Assembly (NCBI RefSeq): GCF_000760695.4
Contig: NZ_JHEG04000001.1
Location: 5,462,204 to 5,526,203, forward strand
DNA: 64,000 nt
Source: Tolypothrix bouteillei VB521301
GTDB taxonomy: Bacteria; Cyanobacteriota; Cyanobacteriia; Cyanobacteriales; Nostocaceae
Direction: 5' to 3'
Below the pieces are notes generated by a model. That model saw only the letters and a list, made by a program, of their open reading frames with translations, was not told where the DNA came from and did not search any database. The position numbers and the translations under genes are program-made. Shown here in pieces: positions 8,725-17,440 of the stretch (its first letter is position 1; the number at the start of each line of letters is the position of its first letter).

Positions 8725-10332
8725 TTAATAAATACCAGTCAAAGAGCGGAATAGAGGAATAACGTAGGAGATAGGTGCTACTTCTCCTATTTTGACCCGG
8801 ACCTCCGCAGTCGTACCGGATGAAATTTGTAATTCTGGACCTTTGGAAGAAGACCATTTGTAACCACTGATAGTGGAAGGATCTTTTTCCAGTTGGATCT
8901 GAACTTGCACGCGAGCTGCGTTACTATTGGCAAGGCTACGAGCTAAGTCTTCGTTACCAACTTGCGCTATAATATCCTGGGTCGTCACGGGAAAGGGAGA
9001 AACGTTCGTTACTACTCCAATAATTCCACCAAAGCGATCGCGCTTGACAACGCTGGGTGTTACTTGTACTGTCATGCCTGGTTTTATCTGTTTACCATCC
9101 TTATCAGCAAAGTAAACAAGACTTGACAGTTTTGTGTTAGGGTCTTCAACTTCAATCGTTGCAATCCGGGTACCGGAGCTAACAACTTGACCGGGGAGTG
9201 TACCAACTGACAAGACGCGACCATCAAATTTGCTAACAATTTGGCTCGACTGATTTAATTGCAGTTTTAACGAGGAAATTTTGCGTCGTACTTCCTGAAT
9301 TTGATTTAATTTGTTGACTGACTTTTCCAAATCTTGTTGAATGAGTTTGGTTTTTTGAGCTTCAATATCTTTAATTTTAGTTTTAATGTCGTCAAGTTTA
9401 TTCAGATTTTGCAGGTAATCCCGGTTTGCATTAGTTTTTTGAACTTGAATTTCTTGAATATTATTTTTGATATCATCAATTCTGCTCAGGTTTTGTAGGT
9501 ATTCCCGTTCGCTCGACGTTTTTTGAACATCAAGGTCTTTAAGTTGTGTTTGAATATCGTCAAGTTGCGTCTGTTGGTTCAACAAGTCCTGCTGGGCTTG
9601 AAGCACTACATCCTGGCTAATAACTTTTTCCTGAAATAAACTCCGACGAGCTTCAACTCGTTGTTGTAAAGTTTGCAATAATGAGCTAATTTTTTGCTTT
9701 CTCTCTAAAAGACTTTTACGTTTTTCTGCTATTGCGGTAAGAGTTTGGTTGTACAGTGTGGGTACGACTTGTTGTCTTAACAGGCTTTGCTCCAAGCTTT
9801 GTCGTTTTTGCTCTAACGCTTTTAAAGTTTCAGAGTGTAGCGTTGGTGCTACTGATTCTCGACGCAGGCTTTCTTCAAGGTCTTTTTGCTGCTGCTCCAA
9901 TGTTCTTTGTGACAAGGCGATCTGTTGTTTTTGCAGTCTCTCAGTGTCCCGGTTTTGCTCTTGCAACTGGATAAATTTCGCGTTTTCTTGCTGTAGTTGT
10001 TGCTTAATATTAGATTGATCTACGATCGCGAGTATTTGATTCTGCCTAACGACATCTCCTGGCTTGATGTTCAAGGCTAACAATTGACCGCCACCAAGTG
10101 ACTGAATTTGTACCACATGACGGGGTCGGATCAACACGCCAGAACCCGTAACTGTGAGTGGAATTCGCCCAACTATACTCCAAGTACCAGCAACGAAGAC
10201 CAAAAAGCCCATAGAAACTAAGGGTAGCCAAGCTTGGCGGCTTGTTAAGAGCATCAGTTTGTCAAGTTGCTCTGGAGAGTTTAAGCGTAAGAGCGCTTCT
10301 TCACGGAAGAGTTTTTTCGCGTTATTGGGCAT
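8725..10332 (-). CDS. HlyD-family adaptor, NHLM bacteriocin secretion protein type
   Basis: This 535-residue periplasmic adaptor has one membrane helix near residues 36-56, a short biotinyl-lipoyl-like strand region (GVLIRPRHVVQIQSLGGGQLLALNI), a very long coiled coil (about 110-350, rich in Gln, Leu and Lys, with internal repeats around QLDDIQTQLKDLDVQKTSSE) and a return lipoyl/beta-barrel part (about 365-535). In NHLM systems this component links the two ABC subunits to the cell envelope. It lies 178 bases downstream of the ABC gene at 10511 on the same strand and is probably in one transcript with it. Confidence 0.88.
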   Translation of the reverse strand: MPNNAKKLFREEALLRLNSPEQLDKLMLLTSRQAWLPLVSMGFLVFVAGTWSIVGRIPLTVTGSGVLIRPRHVVQIQSLGGGQLLALNIKPGDVVRQNQILAIVDQSNIKQQLQQENAKFIQLQEQNRDTERLQKQQIALSQRTLEQQQKDLEESLRRESVAPTLHSETLKALEQKRQSLEQSLLRQQVVPTLYNQTLTAIAEKRKSLLERKQKISSLLQTLQQRVEARRSLFQEKVISQDVVLQAQQDLLNQQTQLDDIQTQLKDLDVQKTSSEREYLQNLSRIDDIKNNIQEIQVQKTNANRDYLQNLNKLDDIKTKIKDIEAQKTKLIQQDLEKSVNKLNQIQEVRRKISSLKLQLNQSSQIVSKFDGRVLSVGTLPGQVVSSGTRIATIEVEDPNTKLSSLVYFADKDGKQIKPGMTVQVTPSVVKRDRFGGIIGVVTNVSPFPVTTQDIIAQVGNEDLARSLANSNAARVQVQIQLEKDPSTISGYKWSSSKGPELQISSGTTAEVRVKIGEVAPISYVIPLFRSLTGIY

Positions 10333-10510
10333 CTTGTATATTTTTCTTTTGAATTTACTCTACACTCAGACAGAATGCCGTGCCAGACATATACTGTTGC
10401 GTTTCCAGGCTTGACACTTATATCATATTATACTTTAAAATTGCTCGTTTTTGAACAAAAAAGTTTCGCCCAGTCCCCACCTAAAAATATTATGAGTTTG
10501 TCTCTTTTTA

Positions 10511-13252
10511 TTAATTTGATTCCATTTGTCGGGCTACTAGTTGAGCAAATAACCCCTCAGTATTAACCAGTTTCTCAAATGTACCTACTTGCACCACGCG
10601 ACCCGCTTCGATGGCATAAATTCGGTCAGCATTGCGAATTGTGCTCAGTCGATGAGCAATAACTATCCGAGTCGCATTCAACTTTTCTAAACTCTGAGAA
10701 ACGATCGCTTGGGTACGGTTATCCAAAGAACTGGTAGCCTCATCCATCAAGATAATTTTTGGCTGATTCACAAGCGCTCTTGCAATTAACAATCTCTGGC
10801 GTTGTCCCCCTGAAAGATTAGTACCGCCTTCACTGACAATTGTATGCAATCCCATAGGCATTTGTGCGATATCATCAGCCAAACCTGCCATTTGCGCCGC
10901 TTCTTGAGCTTGAGCTTGGGAAATTAATCCTCCGGCAGCGATATTCTGAAAAATTGAACCCGTGCCAATGCGACCATTCTGTAGCACTACTCCCAATTGC
11001 CTCCGCACCGCTTCAAGATTGAGTTCTGCTAAGTCAAAGCGATCGTAGAACACCGTTCCCGATTGTGGAGTTTCAAACCCCAACAACAACCTCAATATGG
11101 TTGATTTCCCACTGCCGGAAGGTCCCACTATCGCTACAAATTCCCCAGGTTCTGCATGGAGACTCACCCGGTCGAGAATCGGCAACCCATCGTCACGGTA
11201 GCGAAAGGTAACGTTGTCTAAAGCTACGCGACCCATCAAGTCGCCTGGGTTTGCCTTGGTAGGATCGTACTCCGGCTGTGCTTGCAAAATTGGTTTTGCC
11301 CTCTCCCACAAAGGCACAATTGCCAAAATATCAGTCAGTGTGTTGCTCAGGCTAGTTACACCTCCAATAAAAATCCCCAACGCAGCATTAAAAGCCAAAA
11401 ACTTACCAGCAGTCAGCCCGTCGCCTGTTGTCTGAGCCATCTGTATCGATGAAATCGCAAACCAATATAACAGCGCTGAAGTCACAAGCGGTAGAACCTC
11501 GTTAAACACAGAAACCCGATCTACAATTCGTTGGAAACTAGCCTTGAGCATCATTTGCTGGCTGTACTGCTCCGCCCAAGCAGCAAATGCGCGATCTTCC
11601 GCCATCGCCACCCGCAGCTTAGCTACCCCGTTAATGAGTTGTACTGTCAGTCCATTAATCTCGCCAATCAGTTGTTGCTGGCGGCGCAATTTGCGTATTA
11701 ATACCAAGCTAGCAACAGTAGTGACAACAGTTGTTAGAAGGGCTATACCTACACCCACTAGAGCGAGTTGCCAACTGTAAACAAACATCAGTACCAAGTT
11801 TAGTAGAGCAAACAGTGCGCTTAAAAGAGTGCGTTGCGTTCCTCCTGACAATTTCTGACGAATTTGGTTCACCGATAAAACGCGGTTTACCAAGTCACCA
11901 GAGGAATAGTTGCGAAAAAATGCCGGACTTAATCTCAGCAGTCGATCCCAAATTGCAGGCTGCAATGCGCTATCAGCAGCGTTTTCGATTCGCAGCGAAA
12001 TTATGCCTTGGGACATAGCAAATACTGTTCTTCCCATAAGAAGTGCAAACAACGCTAGCCCTATTTGCCCTAACAAGCCGCGATCGCTATCTGGAATGGC
12101 ATTATCGAGCAACAGCGCTGTTGCCTGTGGCACAACCATTCCTAGCGCCGAGGCAACAACCCCAGTTGCCAAAACTAAAATTATGTCTTTTTGATAACCC
12201 TTGACGCCAAACTGAAACAATTGTATTGCATTGTTGACGACGTTGGGTAATGGTCGGTAAAATTGGTGAGCCTGTGTTGCAAGTGTTGCCGCTACTCTTT
12301 GATTTACAACAGTGCGAGTCTGCGTTGTGGGGTCAAACAAAATATAACGGTTGCCCGCTGGTAACAAAGCTACTGGAAGGTTTTCTTCTTGGGTGTAAGC
12401 TAATAACGGACCATGCTCGTGAAGCCACCAGTTATCCTCAAGCACTACGCAACGGGTGCGAATTTGGGAGGAGCGTGCTAGAGCTTCTATCGGCTCTTGA
12501 ACTCGACTGAGATCCTCTGACTGCGTCGGCGGACTAATCGTTATACCCATTGCTCGTGCAACTGCTCCCGCTGCTACCAGCAACGGCGTTCCTGGCTGAT
12601 GAAAAAATGCAGTTTCTTGCTGCGGTTGCACTACAGCAGCTAACTTAGAAAGTGCAGAGCTAACTACCTGATGATTGAGTTGCTCTCGTTCCATAAAAGA
12701 GCGGCTCGCTGCTTCTGTTTCCTTTATTAACAAATTCAAAGAATGGAAGAAATCAGTATGTAAATCAGCTAGAATATTTGGCAGTTTGGTTGCTAATTCT
12801 TGCTCGGTCAATAATTTGTAGCGCTCTTTATTTGTCGTTCTATTGGCGTTAGTGAATATGCGATCGAGATGATTTACCCAATTTTCTACCAAGGCTATTG
12901 TACTAGCTTTTCCTAAAGCTATTTGTGCTGCTAAATCCGTTATTGTAATTTGAAATAATTCTGTTGGCTCAATTGCTACCGCTAAAAAGGATTTTGGATT
13001 ATCGATTGCTGCACCAAACAACGCTTCACCAGATCTTGTATTGAACAGATAGCGATGATGTTTGGCAAAATCTTGCCCTACCTCTACGCGCAAAGCGGCT
13101 TGTCTCGCTCGCTCGCTTAAATCATCCTCATCTCTGACTTCTGTTACAAACAATGACATGGCACCAGATTTAATAATCCATACCTTTTCTGGGTCATTCA
13201 GCAGTAATGATTCATTTCCTTGGAGGCGATACAAGACTTCCATATTACGCAA
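10511..13252 (-). CDS. NHLM/NHLP-type ABC transporter ATP-binding/permease subunit without peptidase
   Basis: This 913-residue protein has a long soluble N-terminal part (about 1-360) that lacks the C39 catalytic residues. An ABC exporter membrane domain follows (about 365-640), then an ATPase domain with Walker A GPSGSGKST, signature LSGGQRQRLLIARAL and Walker B IILMDEATSSLD. Size and arrangement fit the second, peptidase-free ABC subunit of NHLM systems, which pairs with the C39-containing subunit at 4232. It is first in a minus-strand pair with the HlyD-like gene. Confidence 0.9.
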   Translation of the reverse strand: MRNMEVLYRLQGNESLLLNDPEKVWIIKSGAMSLFVTEVRDEDDLSERARQAALRVEVGQDFAKHHRYLFNTRSGEALFGAAIDNPKSFLAVAIEPTELFQITITDLAAQIALGKASTIALVENWVNHLDRIFTNANRTTNKERYKLLTEQELATKLPNILADLHTDFFHSLNLLIKETEAASRSFMEREQLNHQVVSSALSKLAAVVQPQQETAFFHQPGTPLLVAAGAVARAMGITISPPTQSEDLSRVQEPIEALARSSQIRTRCVVLEDNWWLHEHGPLLAYTQEENLPVALLPAGNRYILFDPTTQTRTVVNQRVAATLATQAHQFYRPLPNVVNNAIQLFQFGVKGYQKDIILVLATGVVASALGMVVPQATALLLDNAIPDSDRGLLGQIGLALFALLMGRTVFAMSQGIISLRIENAADSALQPAIWDRLLRLSPAFFRNYSSGDLVNRVLSVNQIRQKLSGGTQRTLLSALFALLNLVLMFVYSWQLALVGVGIALLTTVVTTVASLVLIRKLRRQQQLIGEINGLTVQLINGVAKLRVAMAEDRAFAAWAEQYSQQMMLKASFQRIVDRVSVFNEVLPLVTSALLYWFAISSIQMAQTTGDGLTAGKFLAFNAALGIFIGGVTSLSNTLTDILAIVPLWERAKPILQAQPEYDPTKANPGDLMGRVALDNVTFRYRDDGLPILDRVSLHAEPGEFVAIVGPSGSGKSTILRLLLGFETPQSGTVFYDRFDLAELNLEAVRRQLGVVLQNGRIGTGSIFQNIAAGGLISQAQAQEAAQMAGLADDIAQMPMGLHTIVSEGGTNLSGGQRQRLLIARALVNQPKIILMDEATSSLDNRTQAIVSQSLEKLNATRIVIAHRLSTIRNADRIYAIEAGRVVQVGTFEKLVNTEGLFAQLVARQMESN

Positions 13253-13548
13253 TACACAACAGTCAATGCCAACGATTTTAATGAATCGCTACTGCCTTTG
13301 GGAGTGTGGCAGTTTGTAAACGCTTAGCGATCGTTTGTTTTTTTATACTTATATACTTAACAGTATTATTCCGTAGTTTTGTTTCAAAGTCAAAAAATAA
13401 TTATACTTCATACGAAAGTTTCTATTAACTGGGTGAGTATTTGTGCTGAACTTAACTCAAGCTAATTTCATAACCAGCTAGCAGCTTGCTTCCCCCGTGT
13501 AAGACTTACTAGCAAATTTTCCCACATGGTGAAAAACCTTTACTGCCA
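13253..13548. other. Spacer upstream of the ABC gene
   Basis: This AT-rich stretch, without a supported gene, probably holds the promoter for the minus-strand ABC/HlyD pair. Nothing else is clear. Confidence 0.35.
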
Positions 13549-13594
13549 GTGAATTTACTTAGTCTGAATGTATGTTACAGGATGGCGATCGCAT
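13549..13594 (+). pseudogene. Fragmentary second copy of the DUF4178 gene
   Basis: These 46 bases match 1630-1675 inside the DUF4178 gene with only three differences, all G/A transitions, in the same orientation. Similarity fades upstream, and downstream the frame ends at TAA. It is a remnant of a duplication; the two copies flank the peptide export island. Confidence 0.7.
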
Positions 13595-13636
13595 AATAGT
13601 AAAATGTAGTTAAAAGTCATTGGAAAAGTTGAAACA

Positions 13637-13912
13637 ATGCAGCGTTTTTCTGTTACAGAGATCCAAAATACTCATACTGAGGTTTTAAACCAAGCCTCTG
13701 TCGAGCCTGTTTTGCTGACAGAGGAATCACAACCTAACTATGTCATTATGTCAATTGAAAACTACGAGCAATTGATGAATCGACTAACTCGATTGGAAGA
13801 TTCGATCGTAGGTCAACAAGCAGAAGCTGCACTCTCCAAGTCGCGGATGGTTGGTACAGAAACTTTTACAGCAGAACTCAAGCGGTTGGTAACGCTTGAT
13901 GATAACAGCTGA
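13637..13912 (+). CDS. Phd/YefM-family antitoxin
   Basis: This 91-residue protein has the Phd/YefM N-terminal pattern: FSVTEIQN, then VEPVLLTEESQPNYVIMSIENYEQLM, followed by a helical C-terminal tail expected to wrap the toxin. Antitoxins of this family bind DNA with the N-terminal half and repress their own operon. Four bases after its stop an ATG opens the ruined toxin frame at 13917, which is the normal coupled layout. The antitoxin itself looks intact. Confidence 0.85.
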   Translation: MQRFSVTEIQNTHTEVLNQASVEPVLLTEESQPNYVIMSIENYEQLMNRLTRLEDSIVGQQAEAALSKSRMVGTETFTAELKRLVTLDDNS

Positions 13913-13916
13913 TTGT

Positions 13917-14056
13917 ATGGCAAAACTTGATGGTCTTGAGACGGTTCTTGATTTTCTCAAAGGTTACAGCCTAATGCGGATTTGGTTGAGGTAATTTTGG
14001 TGGGAAAGCGTAATGATGACGAAGTATATAAGCAAATGAAGCGTTTACTAGTCTGA
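13917..14056 (+). pseudogene. Remnant of a RelE/ParE-like toxin
   Basis: The frame from ATG 13917 stops after 25 codons. In a shifted frame (13952-14056) lies a toxin-like C-terminus with VEVILVGKRNDDEVYKQM and a stop. Toxins of this family have about 90-100 residues; here only about 46 codons in two frames remain, so a deletion and a frameshift are needed. It is probably non-functional. Confidence 0.5.
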
Positions 14057-14088
14057 GAGAATAACACTTAAGTTAGCGGTAAGAGGTA

Positions 14089-14328
14089 ATGCCAAAGAAA
14101 ATCAGAGAACTGAAGGCAATGGTAGCAAAAGTAGGATATGTTCTTCAACCAGGTCGAGGGAAAGGCAGTCATAGTTATTAGAAACATCCTTTGCTACCTG
14201 AAGAACCGCTAACTATCCCAGGAAAAGATGGAGATGATTCTCCGTTATATTTAGAAAGAAATATTCAACGAGTGCTGAAAAAGTTAGAAGAACTAGAAAA
14301 ACTGGAAAACAAGGAAGGCGAAGAATGA
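14089..14328 (+). pseudogene. hicA: HicA mRNA interferase gene interrupted by an in-frame amber stop
   Basis: The 80-codon frame reads as a HicA toxin with residues such as VGYVLQPGRGKGSHSY, including the catalytic-type His28, but codon 31 is TAG (14179-14181) where the family normally has a tryptophan or similar residue. After it the family pattern resumes (KHPLLPEEPLTIPG, then DDSPLYLERNIQRVLKKL). A single base change would restore it. The end overlaps hicB by the ATGA arrangement. HicA cleaves mRNA; this copy should give only a 30-residue fragment unless the stop is read through or is a sequencing error. Confidence 0.75.
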
Positions 14329-14555
14329 GCTACCACTACAGCATGGTGATTCAATGGTCTCAAGAAGATCGACTTTTCTTAGTTCACTTGCCTGAGTTTC
14401 CCTGGCAGCAGTTTCATACACATGGTAGAACTTATGAAGAAGCAGCCAAAAATGGTCAGGAAGTGATTGAGGCTTTCGTTGAGATGCTGACTGAAGAAGA
14501 TAAACCACTACCAGAACCTAGAATGCTTCCCACAAAGCCGTTGTTGATTGCTTAA
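14325..14555 (+). CDS. hicB: HicB-family antitoxin
   Basis: This 76-residue protein has the HicB fold pattern: YSMVIQWSQEDRLFLVHLPEFP (strands 1-2), then HTHGRTYEEAAKNGQEVIEAFVEMLTEEDKPLPEP, the typical helix and proline-rich end. It lacks a C-terminal DNA-binding domain, so it is the short form. Its start overlaps the end of the broken hicA, so it seems to be an antitoxin that outlived its toxin. Confidence 0.88.
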   Translation: MSYHYSMVIQWSQEDRLFLVHLPEFPWQQFHTHGRTYEEAAKNGQEVIEAFVEMLTEEDKPLPEPRMLPTKPLLIA

Positions 14556-14752
14556 GGTTCCACTCATAGCCAAATCACGCCAAAGAACGGGCGAGGACAC
14601 CCATCCCACAAGATGGATAATTGATTTCTTGGAAATCCCCTAAATCGGTTTCATGCTTGCGACATTACCAACCAATGTAACCGTTTCACCAATTATCGAC
14701 TACTCGCATTTACTTGATAGCTCAAATGATAATCTGATGATAATAATTAAAC

Positions 14753-14781
14753 CTCGTTCCCAAGCTCTGCTTGAGAACGAG
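14753..14781. terminator. REP-like hairpin between convergent genes
   Basis: CTCGTTCCCAAG and CTTGAGAACGAG form a 12-bp stem with one mismatch around CTCTG. It lies between hicB (plus) and the E2 gene (minus), so it may serve both as a terminator. Similar CTCGTTCCCA hairpins are common dispersed repeats in cyanobacteria. Confidence 0.55.
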
Positions 14782-14803
14782 CAGTCAAGAGAAACTAGAG
14801 TTT

Positions 14804-16132
14804 TTACAGCACCAAGGAATCAGCCTTAGTTTCGATTAACTGTGCCAATTCTTGCAAGAATGCTGCAGCATGAGCACCGTAAATAATCCGATGGTCGGAA
14901 GTAATATTCACCTGCATTTGTTGTTTGATACCAAACAAACCGTCTTTTGTTGCAACGACTTGCGGGCGGGATGCGCCAATTGCCAAAATCGAACCCTGTC
15001 CGGGAGGCAAAATCGCGTCAAATTTATCGACACCAAACATTCCCAAGTTGGATACTGTGAAAGTTCCACTGTTATACTCTTCTGGTTGCAATTGTTTTGC
15101 TCTAGCACGATCCACCAAAGATTTCCAATTGCGTGACAGAGAATAAATATCCACAGAGTCGGCATTTTGTAAGACTGGTGTAATCAATCCTCCATCATCC
15201 ATTGCGACTGCAACAGCAATGTTAATGCTGGAATGGTACACAATACCCTGTTCCGAGTAGCTGGCATTCAGTAGCGGATGTTTTTTTAATGTTACAGCCA
15301 CGGCTTTTGCAAGCAGGGCTGTCATTGTTACGCCTTTAGACTTAATTTGTTTGTATAATTTGTCGAGGGCATCAGTGGTAATTGTGTAACCAACATGGAA
15401 TACGGGTACCGCAAGGCTGGCTTCCATATTCCGCACCACAGCTTTTTGCAACGTTGTCAAAGGTGTGATTTGACCGGGAACGGCTGCAACAACTGGCGCG
15501 GGTACAGGCGCAGTGGGTCTTGCTGGTGTGGGTGCTGCTACAGTCGGTGTTGGTACTGATGGAATTTGTGTAACGGGGGTAACTTTTGTCGGTGGAGTAC
15601 TAGATCTTCCCACCGCTGCTTCAACATCTTCAGCGACAATACGACCGTAGGGACCACTACCAGAAATACCACTTAAATCAACTTTGAGTTCCTTCGCTAA
15701 CTTCCGGGCGCGAGGAGATGCAACAGTCCGTCCATTCTGGCGAGCAGGGCTGCCATTTTGTGATTCGGTTGCTCTTTCGGCAACACTCGTTGCCTCTGCA
15801 AGTTGTTTGCTGGATAAGGTAGCAGCTACAACTTCTTTGCTTTGAGTACCGGAAGATTGGGCTTGAGCAATGGCAGTTTCGATTTCAGCTTCGGTTTCTG
15901 CTAACAGGGCAATCGCTGCTCCTACGGGAGCGGCGTCACCAGCTTGCACTATGATATGAGCCAGATACCCTTCGTAAAAGGATTCCACATCCATATCAGC
16001 CTTATCTGACTCGACAACCACCACTGTTTCGCCTTTTTCCACTTTGTCACCTGGTGATTTTACCCAAGAGACGATCTTTCCCTCGGTCATGGTGGAACTA
16101 AGCGCCGGCATGAATACTTCGTGAATGCTCAT
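14804..16132 (-). CDS. Dihydrolipoyllysine acetyltransferase (pyruvate dehydrogenase E2)
   Basis: This 442-residue E2 component of the pyruvate dehydrogenase complex transfers the acetyl group from lipoate to CoA. A lipoyl domain (1-80) carries the lipoylated Lys44 in VESDKADMDVE. A peripheral subunit-binding domain lies at about 135-172 (SPRARKLAKELKVDLSGISG). A Pro/Ala/Thr-rich linker follows, then the catalytic domain (about 215-442) with the active-site His414 in TSDHRIIYGAHA. Having Tyr where many bacterial E2s have Asp (HRxxDG) is typical of cyanobacterial and plastid E2, as far as I recall. It is monocistronic. Confidence 0.93.
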   Translation of the reverse strand: MSIHEVFMPALSSTMTEGKIVSWVKSPGDKVEKGETVVVVESDKADMDVESFYEGYLAHIIVQAGDAAPVGAAIALLAETEAEIETAIAQAQSSGTQSKEVVAATLSSKQLAEATSVAERATESQNGSPARQNGRTVASPRARKLAKELKVDLSGISGSGPYGRIVAEDVEAAVGRSSTPPTKVTPVTQIPSVPTPTVAAPTPARPTAPVPAPVVAAVPGQITPLTTLQKAVVRNMEASLAVPVFHVGYTITTDALDKLYKQIKSKGVTMTALLAKAVAVTLKKHPLLNASYSEQGIVYHSSINIAVAVAMDDGGLITPVLQNADSVDIYSLSRNWKSLVDRARAKQLQPEEYNSGTFTVSNLGMFGVDKFDAILPPGQGSILAIGASRPQVVATKDGLFGIKQQMQVNITSDHRIIYGAHAAAFLQELAQLIETKADSLVL

Positions 16133-16355
16133 AGGTGAGGTTTGGCGAGTTTAAACTAGCTTGTGCCAGATCGAATTGTAACTTGACCTCGGACGTGAGG
16201 AACTATATTAAGCCCAATATGTCTATTAATTTGTATTTCTCATCACGGCTGGGAAAAATCCCAATCTCTACTCAAAAGCTAGAAGAGGAATAGTGACACC
16301 TCAATTTAAAATTCAGAATTGACGACTAACTTGAGTTTAATTCACTTTAAATTTT

Positions 16356-16865
16356 ATGTCGGCAAAGTTAAAATTGTTACTCATTGTGGTTTTCAGTATC
16401 TTTGCCACTGCTGCTACTGGCATCTACATTACCCAACGCCAGCCATCAGCAGCAGTTTCTAAAACGAGCAACGAGCAACCACAGCGTTTCGTTACCACTA
16501 GCCAACAGGGGATAGTAGGGCACCCCGAACGGGCTAATTATCAAGAAATTCCTTTAGAAAGTCTCAACTCATCCCTCAAAGGGAGTGACCCTACCGATCT
16601 TGCTCTCAATGCCTTCGAGCGAGACCTTGCATTACGCAAAGGAGCCAAAAAGATAGAGGTCTCTTACCCGCAACCGAATCGGGTACTGGTCACAATTACA
16701 CAAACCAAGCAGGAAAACAATTCAGCCAAAACTGCCAAATACCGAGTTGAACTGACTACTTTTGGCCGATCGCTTTTTGTCAGTTCACCTCAGATGTGGC
16801 AAATTGTTTGGGCTGGTTCGCAAGAATGTTTTGCTAACAGTTCTCAGAAGAACTGCCATAGCTAA
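16356..16865 (+). CDS. Hypothetical secreted or membrane-anchored protein
   Basis: This 169-residue protein starts with a hydrophobic helix (residues about 5-25, LLLIVVFSIFATAATGIYI) suitable as a signal anchor. A polar region follows, then a beta-rich part with ALNAFERDLALRKGAKKIEVSYPQ-like segments split by prolines. I do not recognise a family. Two cysteines lie close to the C-terminus (QECFANSSQKNC). It is transcribed toward the YlqD gene with a heptamer repeat in between. Confidence 0.6.
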   Translation: MSAKLKLLLIVVFSIFATAATGIYITQRQPSAAVSKTSNEQPQRFVTTSQQGIVGHPERANYQEIPLESLNSSLKGSDPTDLALNAFERDLALRKGAKKIEVSYPQPNRVLVTITQTKQENNSAKTAKYRVELTTFGRSLFVSSPQMWQIVWAGSQECFANSSQKNCHS

Positions 16866-16952
16866 TGGCTAATAGCTAATGGCTAATAGCTAATGGAAAT
16901 AACAATTAGCTTTTTAGCGATTAACAATTAGCAATTAGCTTTTTAGCAATTA
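16857..16952. repeat. Heptanucleotide array with inverted copies between convergent genes
   Basis: Copies of GCTAATG/GCTAATA (16862-16895) are followed by ATTAGC-bearing copies (16903-16950). The array overlaps the ends of both neighbours' untranslated regions and can form a bidirectional hairpin. Confidence 0.75.
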
Positions 16953-17399
16953 AATATCACCGCGAATTTCTTCGACAACTCCGTCACGCAAGACGACTTC
17001 AACTTGCAACTTGCTAATCAGGTTATCCCCTGGTTCCACGCGGAAAAAACCTTCCATTTGAAATTGGTTGACTTCCTGATCTAATTCTAAAAACTGGACC
17101 TGTTGGAGGTTTTGTAAACTCTGATTTTTCTGTTCTAAGAGCTCGCTCTTCTTTTGGTTAATCTGACCCTGAATATTATCGATTTGTTGCAGTGTCTGAG
17201 GACCGGGAGGTTGTAGACTCTGCTTTTGAATTTCGGCGACCGCTCTTTGTCCTTGAACGTCCAACTGTTGCAACTGCTGGTCAATTTGATTGATTTGGGT
17301 TTGCAGTTGCTGCTGAACTTCGTCTTTCCAAAGGGGGGTCACAATGGCTTTGACGTTGATAACGCGTTTTAGAAGCAATTGAGGTTTGGAGACATCCAT
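16950..17399 (-). CDS. YlqD-family coiled-coil protein
   Basis: This 149-residue protein has a short N-terminal strand (LLLKRVINVKAIVTPLWKDE), a long Gln-rich coiled coil (about 30-110) and a C-terminal strand pair (EGFFRVEPGDNL, then VEVVLRDGVVEEI). This matches the YlqD family of unknown function. It lies 41 bases downstream of the acyl-CoA/ACP synthetase gene on the same strand, so the two may be co-transcribed. Confidence 0.75.
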   Translation of the reverse strand: MDVSKPQLLLKRVINVKAIVTPLWKDEVQQQLQTQINQIDQQLQQLDVQGQRAVAEIQKQSLQPPGPQTLQQIDNIQGQINQKKSELLEQKNQSLQNLQQVQFLELDQEVNQFQMEGFFRVEPGDNLISKLQVEVVLRDGVVEEIRGDI

Positions 17400-17440
17400 A
17401 AATGTTTCACGTTCACTCTAGTCATTTTTACTGGGAATTA

